From Panagrolaimus kolymaensis (lineage: Eukaryota; Nematoda; Chromadorea; Rhabditida; Panagrolaimidae), in the NCBI GenBank assembly GCA_028622995.1, contig JAJQJQ010000046.1, forward strand, positions 930,001-994,000: a stretch of DNA of 64,000 nt, read 5' to 3'. This document shows positions 47,862 through 59,426 of this stretch, piece by piece. The notes under the pieces were generated by a model. It ran no database searches and had not been told where the DNA came from. It saw only the letters and a program-made list of their open reading frames with translations. Made by a program: the position numbers and the translations under genes. Position 1 is the stretch's first letter, and each line of letters opens with the position of its first letter.

Positions 47862-49033
47862 TCATTTAATTCTTGTAACATTATTATTATTTCGTGTAGG
47901 TTGGGTTGATGAAATTTTAGTTCCTTTTAAAATTATTTTATTAAAAGTCCAAAATTTAACATATCCTCGTCGAGTGGAAGGGCTAAAAATGATATTTATT
48001 TTTAAATATATAGAAAGTGTTAAAATAGTTTTACCTCATAAACAATAATGAAAAGCATCCAATTCCTGCATAAGCATCAGCAAAAAATGGTAAAAGATCA
48101 CCAAGAATTTTTGAAACTTCTTTATTTTCAAGATACACATACTTTGAATAATTATATCCACATCGAAAGCATTGATAAATAAATAATATACATGAGATGT
48201 CTGAAACTTTTGAAATCAATTTTTTTAATCATTTGTTTTAGTAAAACTTACAAAATAAATGTCCTTCTTTGTTATTAGTTTGATTTAAAATTTTAGCTTT
48301 TTTAATTAAATAAAATTTAAAAACTGCCAAAATATTTATCACTAAACCTAAAACAGTGGTGGAACAAAAAACTCCATTGGTTATTAGAAATGATCTTTGC
48401 ATAGCCGAATCAGGAAAAAGGGTAGAAGCAACCGAGCCATCAAGTGAATATAAATATATTCCATTTGTTGGTAATTGAGTTGCAACGGGAATGAATGATA
48501 GGATAATAATTAAAAAAGTATACCATTGATATTCCCAAATCTTAAAAAGACTATTCTTTAAAAAAAATCAGAAATTTAAAAATTTCGTACCCTTGCATGT
48601 TTTAATGGAAACCATAAAGCTGTAAATCGATTTAAAGCCAAAAAGGTATGACAAATAAATTGAAAAAATGCAAGATAATTAACAGAAAAAAATGTTACAG
48701 CCGAAAACCATCCATTTGTTTGATAAAATTGTGGCCAAAACCCAAATCGAGGAAATCTTGATACCACTGACTAAAAAGTAAGAAATTAATCTAAAGTTCA
48801 TCGATATCAAAGCTTATATGTTATTAATTTTTGTGTTGCGTTAGATGCAAAAAAAAACTCACTGTAAACAAAAATAATAAATCTGCAATAAAAATTGTTC
48901 GAATAATATTAAAAAAGGCTTCACTAAATTTTTTTGATTTATCCATAAATAAAAATATTGTAAATGTTATATGAAAAATATAAAGAGGTATTTCAAAACT
49001 TATTAATATGGCATCGTAAGTGGTGAATCGCAT
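47862..49033 (-). CDS. Serpentine receptor, Srg/Srv-like
   Basis: Five exons (49033-48863, 48770-48591, 48540-48252, 48200-48035, 47982-47862) join in frame to 308 residues. Hydrophobic segments number about seven. After TM3 comes LALNRFTALWFPLKHARIWE, with the LNR-x-T...P...H..IW signature of Srg and related Srv receptors. The last helix reads LLPFFADAYAGIGCFSLLFM and is followed by a basic cytoplasmic tail. It is presumably a chemosensory GPCR. The last exon is easily missed because its antisense is open. It is convergent with the F-box-like gene, with only ~160 bp between the stops. Confidence 0.82.
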
Positions 49034-50116
49034 GTTTTTATTTCAAATAAATCGCTGCACAAAAATAATGGAGTTTCTATTTCTAAACCTTCTAAACCTT
49101 TCTGCAACAACGACGAACGAGTAAATTTTTAAAATAATAAAAGCCCAGATTAAAAAAAAGTAATTTAACACAAAAATCGTGGGGCGGGAAAGTAATCAGG
49201 CGCAATTAATAATAATAATTATAGCAAAACCACGTCTGAAAAAAAAGATACTTTTTAATTATTTTATAATTAAGTGCGTGTGAATTTAATTTTACTTTTT
49301 AGCATAGTTTTTTATAAATACAAAAATAAATTAAATGTATGGTAGTCGTGGTGTTTAAAACTACTACTCCTTTTTAGAATCAAATGAAGTATGAATTTCG
49401 CACGATGACGTTGAAGATATACATTTTTTTCGAACTTGAAAGAGTTACAGTAATATTTCTTACAAAAGCTAGGTTTAGAAAAGTGTTAATAACCATTTAA
49501 CAAAGTTGAAACTCTTGCACTTTTTGGTCCAATTCTAACATAATTTTAAGATTTTCGAGTGTTTTAAATTATGACGGGAAAAATCTGTTATTGTGAATGG
49601 CAAAATAATAATCCATTTTGTATTTATTTTTTATTCATGAAATGAGTAAGTGTGTGAAATGAATTTGAATGAAAAAATGAATAATATTTTTTTTCATTTT
49701 ACACTCCTTTTAATTAAGATTTTTTTGTTCCTAAATATAATTTCATACTACCGTATTCTTGGGTTTGTATTTATTAAAAAAAAATTTTCAAGCTATTAAG
49801 TTATTTTTTTGTGCTTATCTCTAAAAATATAAAGAAAGGAAAGCAACAATTAGATAATTTTCACATCGTGCATTTGACCATTTTCTGCTGACGTGCATAA
49901 TTTTAATTTGAGATACATATTTATAAAATTTGTGTGCTCGTGCGTTAATGATGATTATAAATAGGTAAAGTTAACAAACTGTTTTGGATTTTGTAAAATT
50001 TTTTATTCAGAAAAACAAAAAATAAATTTGTATAAAAGAGATATATAAAAAAGTTTTGATTAAAAGATATTAAGAAAAAATAAATCTTTTGATTTTCGGT
50101 CTTTCTTGTTCTTGGT
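49034..50116. other. Spacer, no gene seen
   Basis: Upstream flank of the Srg/Srv-like receptor and 3' flank of the kinase gene. AT-rich, with a short TAATAATAATAATTATA stretch near 49210; no supported feature. Confidence 0.55.
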
Positions 50117-52083
50117 TTAATAATCTTCAATTGGAGCTGAAGGTTCAACACCCAAATCAAAAGGCTTTAAATTTAAAGCTTTACAAAATTTATTGCATTC
50201 ATGTCTTTTGAAAAAGATTTCCATTCCTTCTTTACCTAAATTCATTCGACCAAATCGAGTTTCATCTACGCAATGAATGGCTGGATCGGTGAGAACGGCA
50301 GCGGATTCACCTTCAGAAGAAGTTTTTTGTTGAATAATTCCTTGAAGATCAACAACCATTAATTTTTCATTGGTTACCTAAAAATTTGTGTATTACAAAA
50401 TTCGATTTTTTTTCTTTATGTTTGGCGACGCTAACTTACTTGATAAGTCCAATGTGAAAATGAAGTTAAAGCCCAAACAAATTCCATTTTAATTTCTAAT
50501 TTTTTAGCTGCGGAATCAAGAATAGAATAATCCGCATTATTGGTAAATCGAACAAACACATCATCTTTACCATATTGTTTTTCGCATGAAAGATATCGAA
50601 ATTCTTTTTCACCCATTGGAAGACAAAGAGTTTTAACTTTTAAAAATTTTATCATATAATAAAATCCAATGGCATCTTTAAAAACTTGATTGTATTTTTT
50701 AGCAAATAATTCAGCAATGGATTGAATTTGATTTGTAATTTCATATCGAGTTGCGATATCTTTTTTAGAATTTGCAAAAATATATTCTTTAAGCACAATA
50801 CTTTCCGACCAACAACCTCCTCGAGTTACATCTTTTCCATAAAATGCATAACGTTCTGCGCCATTTGCAAATGGAGCTTCAGCAAGTTGAATTAAAGCTC
50901 GGCGAGGAGCATTCCGCTTAAGTGGAACATCATTAATTATATCTTCAATAGATTCAGGCATTTCATAATCCAAAAATCTACCCTCTTTTTTAGAAAGCAA
51001 ATCCCAAATTGGGATTTCTTTTACAAGAGTATATTTCTTCATTTTTGAACCTGCATGAGTTGGATCTCGAGTTCGAGTGGAGAAAAAAACTGAAGTTGAA
51101 ACAGCTGTAAAAACAGCGGTAGTAATTTCAAGAACATCCATAACATTAAATTGAGTGATTTCTTGATCATAAGCTTCAGCAAAATAATCTATCATTTTAT
51201 CGGTGCATTGATTAATTTTTCCAAAATAATAATCTATTCCCATATCAGTGATTTGATTAAAAATGGTTTCTTCTGTTCGACCTGCAGGATCCCCCAATGG
51301 ATACCAATCATCATAATTGTGATATTTTCGTCCATGACATGGAGCATCAGCGATATGGAAAATAACTTTAGTTCCAAAATTTTCTGACCAATCAAGTTTG
51401 AATGTTTCACCAAATGCTCCAAAAACATCTTCGGGTGAATCTCCACCACCTTCAGCAACGATTTTTCCACAAAAATCTTGGAAAGCTTGGATGGATTCTG
51501 TGAAATCCAAAACTTCAAAACGCTTTTCATCTTGAATATCTCGATACGCGACCATCGAAATTCGAAGTTTATTTGCAGTGTTAACTCGACGAGAAATTGC
51601 TGCGGGAGCTTTAAGGAGATCGACAATTTTGACAATGGAATTTCGAACTCCTTCGATGTGGGTTCGCATGCTTCCAGTTGCATCCACCATAAAGCATAAT
51701 TCCACATTTCTTGATTGACGAATATGTTTCAAAACTTCTTTAACATTTCTTTTTCGCAATTTGAGGGCAACGTTAAAGCGATCACAAAGTTGAGTTTCAT
51801 CCACATCTTCGCCATAATTGAGTCCGGCTTCAGTGTAAATTGCTCTCAAACGTTTATTAGTTTCTCGCAATTGGGTCGTATTTGAATTTCCACCTCCTAA
51901 ATTTAATAATGAGAATTTGCATAACGCTCAAAATTTTTTTAACTCGGTTGCTTTTAACAAACATAAAAAAGAAAGAGATAACTTACGAAATGGTCGAGAT
52001 TTTCTTTCATGCGTCCAATCAGAAGGTTTATCTTCCACTGCTTCCGTAACCCATGAAGCCACCCATGATGCGACGTTGGACAT
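50117..52083 (-). CDS. Alpha-kinase with N-terminal von Willebrand A domain
   Basis: Three exons (52083-51987, 51896-50440, 50377-50117) join in frame to 604 residues. Residues ~85-290 form a vWA fold: the metal-site motif is DATGSM within VELCFMVDATGSMRTHI, with RISMVAYRDI and IADAPCHGRKYH further on. Residues ~380-600 form an atypical alpha-kinase. The strand with the nucleotide-binding Lys is SIVLKEYIF, and ALTSFSHWTYQ, VVDLQGI, LTDPAIHC, then FGRMNLGKEGMEIFF and HECNKFC follow; the His/Cys set is the family zinc site. Dictyostelium VwkA has the same order. It probably phosphorylates helical substrates such as myosin heavy chain or an unknown partner bound by the vWA domain. Confidence 0.93.
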
Positions 52084-52635
52084 TTTTATACCGTGAAAAT
52101 ATATTCTTAGTGATAAATAAAACTAAAAATTATTTATTAATAATTAAATCCAAGGTTTAAAAATTGATGAACGAAATGATGCCAAAATAATAATCCAGCA
52201 AATGACTGCCAATTTTTTTCTGCGTAATAGTTGAACTGTTTTTGTTTTTTATGAACCATACTCTTCATTTTTGTTGTTGCACTTTCTTTAATCAATAATC
52301 ATCACATATGTATGTACATACACCTTTAAGTTGCTAGGTTAACCTCATCCTTTTTTATGGCTGGATAGGTTTAGCCTATACCAGAAGAAAGAAAAGAGAT
52401 GATGGGCGAATGCTGGGCTCTTGTTTACCAGTTAATTATTTTTTTTAAAGAGATTATAGAAAGCTTTTATAGTTTTGTAAGCATTCTTTCATTCATTTTT
52501 TTTTTGTTAAGGTTGTATTTGCAAGCTAAAAAAAAATTTAGAATAACTAACAACTACTTTATTTTCATTTTCAAAAAACATTCAAAATTAACCACACACA
52601 AAAAAGATTGAGGTCATCATTTTTTATTAATGAAT

Positions 52636-53133
52636 TTACCACCATGGAGCAGAAGCATAGTGATTGTGAGCATCATAATGTGGAGCATAACCCCATCCAT
52701 TGGAATGACCATGACCATGGCCATGGTTATCGAGATGACCATGATGGCCGCCGGCTGCATGACCAGCATCATGTCCATCACCAAATTCAGTTCCATAACC
52801 TTTAGCGAATGAATCACCTTCTGCACGAGCTCCTTCGCCTCCATATTGATAATTGGCCCAATCACTTTTTGCGCCTTTAGCAAATCCGTTGGCTGATCCA
52901 CCATCATGGGCATCATCATGATCGAAATTATGTCCATATCCATGAGCATAAAGTCCACTATCATCATGTCCTGCTCCATAACCATTTCCGTGGGAATCTC
53001 CATAACCATAATATGGAGCTGCGCCCCATCCATGTCCCCCATTGCTGCCTCCCCATGGAGCAAAGCCTGATCCCAACACAGAATCACAGATTGCGAAGGC
53101 AACAAGAAGGATAACAAACTTCTTCACGGTCAT
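52636..53133 (-). CDS. Secreted His/Gly-rich protein
   Basis: An intronless 165-residue protein. A signal peptide (MTVKKFVILLVAFAICDSVLG) is followed by a low-complexity mature chain of Gly, His, Asp, Ala and Tyr, with HGHGHGH and HHGHLDNHGHG tracts near the C-terminus, ending SAPWW. About one residue in seven is His, so it should bind Zn, Cu or Ni. It could be a cuticle or gut-lumen protein or an antimicrobial peptide precursor of the Gly-rich worm type; I cannot tell which. A TATA box stands about 65 bp upstream. Confidence 0.85.
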   Translation of the reverse strand: MTVKKFVILLVAFAICDSVLGSGFAPWGGSNGGHGWGAAPYYGYGDSHGNGYGAGHDDSGLYAHGYGHNFDHDDAHDGGSANGFAKGAKSDWANYQYGGEGARAEGDSFAKGYGTEFGDGHDAGHAAGGHHGHLDNHGHGHGHSNGWGYAPHYDAHNHYASAPWW

Positions 53134-53196
53134 GGTTTGAAATGAAGAGAGAAGCTTTGATGAATAAAGTGATGCTCATTTTCTCTTTGAAGCTTG

Positions 53197-53204
53197 CTTT
53201 TATA
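53197..53204 (-). promoter_or_regulatory. TATA box of the His/Gly-rich gene
   Basis: TATAAAAG on -, 64-71 bp before the ATG at 53133, with a compact leader. A similar TATA-led compact promoter precedes the Gly/Tyr-rich gene at 63734, suggesting strong tissue-specific expression of both. Confidence 0.6.
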
Positions 53205-53575
53205 TTGCTTGAATCACAAATTTAATGAGCTCGTTTGCAATAGAAAAAAAGCCGTTTGAAGGATGGATGAATGGCAAAAGACAAGTTTTTCTCTTTCTTA
53301 TTTCAAGTTCAAACTCATTCATGCTGCAAATAATAATTTTTATGTATATGATTTTTTTATGTAATTTTGCTTTAAACTAGTTTTTCATAAACATGCTTTT
53401 TTGTTATAATAGTTTGTCAGCTTTGGCAATAATCATACGTTGAAGCAAATGCTAGCTTGTTGGTGGTTTACAAGAATTCATGATTTTTGTTAAAATAAAA
53501 AATCATAATATTTTTTATAATTATATGTTCCGCTTTCAAAAATGCAGAACTTTCCAAAATTTATTTATATTTTCT

Positions 53576-53764
53576 CCTTGCCACTTTTAAAAAAAGAGCT
53601 CGAGTTAAATGATTACCTCAAATTTAAGGGTAATTAAACCGAAGATAAAAACCAAAATTCGATTATTTATTTTATGAAAGAATGAAAGAAAGAACGCGTT
53701 TATTGTTTTTGTATTCACTCTTTTCAAGCAATAGAAGCACAGAAAAAAAAAGAGAAAGATTACG
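53576..53764 (-). repeat. Dispersed repeat, copy 2 (inverted)
   Basis: Reverse-complement match of 32106-32291 over about 185 bp with few differences (GCGTTC against GCGTCC; TTGCTTGAAAAG against TTGCCGGAAAAG). It is intergenic here. No transposon termini were recognised. Confidence 0.8.
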
Positions 53765-54564
53765 AAAAATAAAAAAATGGTTGTGATGTTGCTATTTTGA
53801 TTATAAAAACCAAAAAGAAAAAATACGGCTAAAGTGTTGTTGAAATCGTTTTTTTAACTTCAATCAAAACATTGTTTCAAAAGTGCTAGCCTGTATAAAA
53901 ATTTACTGTTATCAATAAATTTATGTCGTATCTGCTTTTGTAAACAAATGATTAAACGTTAATAAAAAATGTAAAAAATATAAAAACAATTTAACATTCA
54001 AAAAGGTTAAGCTTGCGATCACCAATACAAACTGAAGAAGAAGAAAAAAACACAAGGTTCAGCGTCACTGCAAATATGTATTTTAAACTTTTACTAAAAA
54101 ACTTTCCAATTTTAACACATCATTTTCTCGCGTGAAATACACCAATGTTTACTTTAGTTTTTACCTTTACTTTTTTTACTCCAATGAAAGAAAGAAAAAA
54201 CATTACTCATTTTCACATTTTCTTTTTTTCGTTTTTATGTTTTTGTGTTTTTTATTAAATAAAGTTAACAAAGATTTGGTGTAATTGAAAAATATAAAAA
54301 TATATATAAAAAAGTTTGTCGAACGAATATGTAAAAAACTTTTTTGTTGTCACCGTCATCGAAAATAAAATAGCAGCCTTGCGTGTTCATTTCATTCTCT
54401 CTTTTTTTTCTTCAATAACGTCCAAAGGTTGGAGAAAGAAAAAAAGGTTTCAATATTTTTTTTTGTCTCACACTTTCATTTTCATTTTTTTCAATCAATT
54501 TTTGTTGTTGTTAATCGTTGGCTGTTATTTCTTAGAACAACGACCACACGATCACAAAATATTA

Positions 54565-55635
54565 ATGGCGCTCAAAGTATTATTTTTTATTTTCCTTGCA
54601 TCAACTTTTGTAATTTTTCAAGGAGTATATTCTCTTGAATGTTATACAGGATATACGCTTGTTCGAGGCCAAACTGTTGGAACTACAACTGAAACATGCA
54701 AAGGTTCCTCTGATCAATGCTACAAAGCTAAAGCAGAAATAAATTTATTAAATAAATTTAAACTTGCTGGGTGCTCAACTTTTCGATGCATGGTTAGTTT
54801 TTTATTACTTTTGTTTTGTCAATTTTTTTATTTCAAACTTTGTAAATCTTTTGTTTTTAAACATTATTGATTAGTGAATTTCTAAATCCGACAATTGGCT
54901 CATGAAAAAAAGAAAAAATGATTCATGAGTTTACCTAATTTTTTTCAATATAAAAAATATTTTTTTGCTATTGAGTAAAGCAGAGCAGCTAGGATCAAAA
55001 ATTTAAAGAACAATGTTTCAAAACTTTTAAAGCAGCTTTATCAAAGAGATATAAAAAAAACAGTTTAAAATCATATTAAAAGTTTCTGAAAACAATCTTT
55101 CGAACTTTCAATGAGTTAAGTTTTTCCATTTTTGATGCTTTTTAACAAACTTTTTATTTCTCGGCAGCGTGACCATGACATGACGTCAAAGCTTTTTGTC
55201 TGGAAAGCATTTGTCTCAAACTCACTAATTTTATTTTTATAAGTTTGTTAAAGTGACATATGAGCCTCTTTCTCATCGTTTTAAAAAAATTACAAGTTGA
55301 TGACATATTTAAAATAATTTTAAACATTAATATTTTGACTTTTTTGTAACTTGATCCATAAATTTGTCTAACAAAATTATGAGATTTTTTTTAAAACATC
55401 TGACTCTTTTTATCTAAAAAAATACAACTATTTCCTCATTTTTAAAATTTTTTAGCTTGCTCGAAATAAATGCCAAACTCAAACGATTGCTGGACAAACG
55501 ATTGAACTTTGCTGTTGCAATGATAAAGATTTTTGTAATGGTGCCCAACCAAATTCAGTTCAAAGTGTTGTAAACAAAGTTAAAAATGCTATAACTGGAA
55601 ATGGTATTAGTGGACTTTCAAAAATTCTTGGTTAA
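54565..55635 (+). CDS. Small secreted three-finger (Ly6/ET-module-like) protein
   Basis: Two exons (54565-54792, 55456-55635) join in frame to 135 residues across a 663-bp intron. Signal peptide ALKVLFFIFLASTFVIFQGVYS precedes a domain with ten Cys, opening LECYTGY and closing CCCNDKDFCN; the CC...D.CN end is the mark of Ly6/uPAR-like and nematode ET-module domains. The C-terminal ~35 residues are polar with no GPI-type hydrophobic tail, so the product is probably free. The frame is open upstream of this ATG to 54316, but that part looks like an untranslated leader rich in Lys and Phe. The role (toxin-like, receptor modulator or surface) is unknown. Confidence 0.8.
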
Positions 55636-58600
55636 AATGTGTAATAATTCATTTAACTTTGATAATAATAAAATTGAGTTGTAATAAGCATTTATTATTA
55701 TACGTGTGGTTGGTTGTTCTATTTATATGCCTTTTACCTAACGACAAAGATTGTATTATATTTTGTGAAAACTAATGAATGTGTGAAATAAAAAAATAAT
55801 ATTTTTGATTTTCAGTAAATTTGCAAAATGAGATCTTCGGTGAAGAAAAAATTCAGTACATTAATGTAATTTGTAAAAAATTGATAAAATTGTTTTTCAG
55901 TTTTTTGCAGCATAAAATAACTTTAACACTTTTGAATCCTATCAAAAGTAATTTGTCACAAAAAAATGTGCCCTTTAATTTGTTTTAAAAAATATGAAAG
56001 GAGATAGATTTACTTTTTTTGTTGATCAAATTTTGATGAAAAAGAAAAATTTGATATTTTCGTAGCCCGATTGCCGCCTATGATGTTGGTGATGTTGTTG
56101 ACAGGTGCTTTTTCATTCGCAACACAAAAAATGCTCACAAAGTTTTTAATCAACGATGAAAAAAATAAATAAAACAACTGACGTAAAAAAAATTAATGCC
56201 ATCGTTGCAGAAGCAAAAAAAAATGTCGGATCAAAGGTAAAAAAAGTGAAATCAAAAACACAAATTTTTTATTTGAAGCTAGCTGCTTTGTCTGTTGAAA
56301 AAAAAAGTTAGGTCAAATCTATCTTCTTCTTTTTTTGTTGTCGGTTAAATGGGATTTTTTTTGGATGGTGAAAGAGGGTGTTGGCCAGTGTTGTGACTTT
56401 GCATTTTGGTAGCACCGAGCACCGGGATTTCAAAATTTTAGCACCGAGCACCGCACCAAGCACCAGCTGGTGCGCACCGGTGCGCACCGGTGCGGTGCGG
56501 GTGCGGTGCGAGTCACAACACTGGTGTTGGCTAATTCATGTGTTTATAATAAAATAAAATTTTTATTAGGTAAACAACAATGGCACAAAAAAAGGTAGTC
56601 TTTTTCGATTTGAGGTTAGTGAAAGAAGGATATTTGAATGGTAGTATTAATAATAAAACTTTATTAAACACATAACTTTAATGGATGGGATTGGAGGTTT
56701 TTTAAAGTATAAAAAATGATTTTGGCAAAGTCCAAATGTCTAATCCAATTTTTTCTTTAGGTTGCCGTATCTTCCTTTTCTTTTTTTTTGTTTGAGCGAG
56801 GGATAGAGAGTTTTATAAATGTGATGGACAAAAAACATACAAATAGCGTGATTGTTGTTTTGGTCTTCAAACAAAAGTTTTTCCGATGTAACAAATTTAG
56901 GTGCAAATTTGAATATTTTTTATTAGCTTTTTAATTTAGTTATATTTTACCGTGATGTTTTTTTGTTAACTCCCGTGGATTATATTATCGGCTACTTGAA
57001 TGTGTAATTGATCATCTCTGATAATTTTCACCCAATTTCAACAAAACAAAACAAAAAATATACTTCAACTCCGCCCTAAATTTATTTTTAGATAATTCTT
57101 TTTTCCTTCTTTATTTTTCTTTTTTCTTCCATGACATTGCCATCCATTGTTTTTATGTGTTTTAAATACCCGAAAATAAAAGAAAACTTTGTTTCTATTT
57201 TTTTTATTCCCGCTTTTTTTGCTTGTGCATCTTTTTTTATTTTTTATGGTTGCCTTAGGGCAAAGTAGCATAAAAAAAAGCACTCGATGGTAATGAGGAA
57301 AAAAGAAAGCAAGAAGCATCCTTGGTAAACTTCTTGGATGCTCTTCCTATTTTAGAAAAAGCTTTTCCTTCCTATTGAAAAAACGAAAAAACAAAACAAA
57401 AAAATGCGACATAATCTTTTTTCGATGACCCTCTCATTTTTTTATTTGTTCTTTGGCAATTTTTCTATTTAACTTTAAATTTTTTTAATGATGATGATTA
57501 TTTGTCCTCCCCAATAAACGATAGAAATTTTATTTCCTGTCTCATCTCTTCTTTTTTTGTTTTGTTTTGTTTTGTTTTTATGCTTTTTGGTTTTTCAACC
57601 AAGCTTTTTTACGGAAATTAAAAAATAAATTATTTATTTTAGTTTTAGTTTTTTTGTTTTATTTTGGTTTCAATTTTTTTTTAGAATTTTCAAAATATTT
57701 GTCGTCGGTTATTACTTACCAATGTTTATGTAACAATTATTATTATTTTTATTACATTTTTATTTTTTGATTGAATAAAATGAATGAGCTTATTTATTTC
57801 ATTTTGATTAGTTTTTTGATAAATTTTAAAGGTATGTTTTCTTCATAAATCGTGTAATGCAATTTTTGCAAAAACAAATTTACGCATGCATTTTCGTAAT
57901 TGCTTCCTGAATCTTTTTCTTCTTTTTACAGAATTTTGTTTTTAAATCATTAATAAAACAAGGAAATGCCAAATCAAAAATAAGAGTATAAATTAATAAA
58001 AATTGGGTTTTTGTGAGCATTGGATGAACCCAATGATATCAAAAAATGAACTCCTTTTATAAATTCTAAATTTGATTTGAATAAAAAAAAAATACATTTT
58101 TGAAAATGCACGTATTTTTTTTTCATTTAATTTTGATTTAGAAAATAAGAATTACTCTCGTTCTTTGAAATATAAAATTTGCATTTTTTTTACTATTTAT
58201 GGAAATTAAAAAATGTCTTACTTCCAAACTTGTAGTTTTATAAAACAAGCCTAATTCCAAGAAACGATGTAGTCTTAAAAGCTTCCATCAGCTATTTTTC
58301 TTTGTTTATGTGTAGTTTGAGTTTATACTTACTTTCCATCATTAAGAATTTTTTTTATTTGTTTACAACTTTCTCAAGGAATTTTATTAGCTTCCATAAA
58401 GTCATAGAAATTGACTAACATGGTCAAAAACAATGGGCATAAAAAAATATTACTCATGATTCCAATCTTACGTGGTTTTCTTCAACTTTTCTTTCTTATA
58501 AAGTTGTTTTTGTTTCCAACCAAAATACATTATTATTTTTTTACATGGCGAAAAAAAAATTTTTTTTCCTTATTGCTTTGTTAATTTATTCAAAAAATTA

Positions 58601-59426
58601 ATTAATTATCGCTTGACTATAAAAAAAAGATTATTTTCTTAGATAAAATAAAACTATGCTTTCTCATTGCTTCAAGGAAATGAATACCGCAAAAAAGTCA
58701 GACATTGAGGAAGAAAGTTTTCATTTGACAATAAAGATAGCTTTGTTTTTTAGTACATTTTTTTGTTCGATTTCTAATTTAAAAAAGAAAAACATAAAAT
58801 GAGCGTTCAAATGTTTTTATGGCCTCTACCGTATAATTTGAATATTTACAGAACATTTTTGAAAGTTTGGAATCGCCTTTGGTTTAAATTTTCGCAAAGA
58901 AATTAGAAAAACGTTTAATTTTATGATTAATGTTGTTTTTGGGTTTCATAAAAGCCCAAAAGCTTACGGTCATTTTTGAACAGTGCAAACAATAAACGCA
59001 AATAGATTCAATTCTAAAAAAGATTTTGAAACTTCTTTTTATCTAACAAAATTTTTTTTTACAAATGAGCCTTGCTCGCTTTGCTTTGAACATTTACCCT
59101 TTTGACAAATTATCTCTTTTTATCAGGCTTATCTTCTTAGACTATCTTTCTTTTAAAAAAAAGTGAACTCTTGAGTAAGAAAAATGATGGCAGTGGGTTT
59201 GAGAGTTAAGTTGTTTGTTGGTTGGTGGACGACAAACACGTCAGTGGTCTCTATATTTATTTTTTTAAAGAAGCATTATTTTTTATTTTTAGTCTTTCAC
59301 TTTTTAATCCTTTAAAAACAAAAATGCAACTAAATAATTTATAAGTCAGACAAAAAAATGGTGAAAAATAACTCCAAAAAAATTTTAACCCATGAAAAAA
59401 TAAGCAAAATATTTAAAAAATTTCAG
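55636..59426. other. Long AT-rich stretch; likely holds the missing 5' exon of the receptor gene
   Basis: No gene is supported. It contains the hAT-type MITE at 56386-56523. The nicotinic-type receptor gene downstream begins with an internal exon at 59427 whose acceptor needs an upstream exon with the start codon and signal peptide; that exon should lie here, or in the long 5' flank, but I found no convincing candidate. Confidence 0.55.
56386..56523. mobile_element. 138-bp GC-rich hAT-type MITE
   Basis: Inverted termini CAGTGTTGTGACT and their complement sit inside a perfect 8-bp duplication GTGTTGGC. The interior is built of AGCACCG and GGTGCGCACC blocks, strikingly GC-rich for this genome. 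Non-coding. Confidence 0.92.

Noticed and set aside
47767..48048. 93-codon frame on + over the receptor's last exons
   Set aside because: It is antisense to two well-supported exons of the Srg/Srv-like receptor.
52608..52812. His/Asp-rich and Met-rich frames on + and in the second - frame
   Set aside because: Alternative frames of the His/Gly-rich gene; only the frame with a signal peptide and TATA box is credible.
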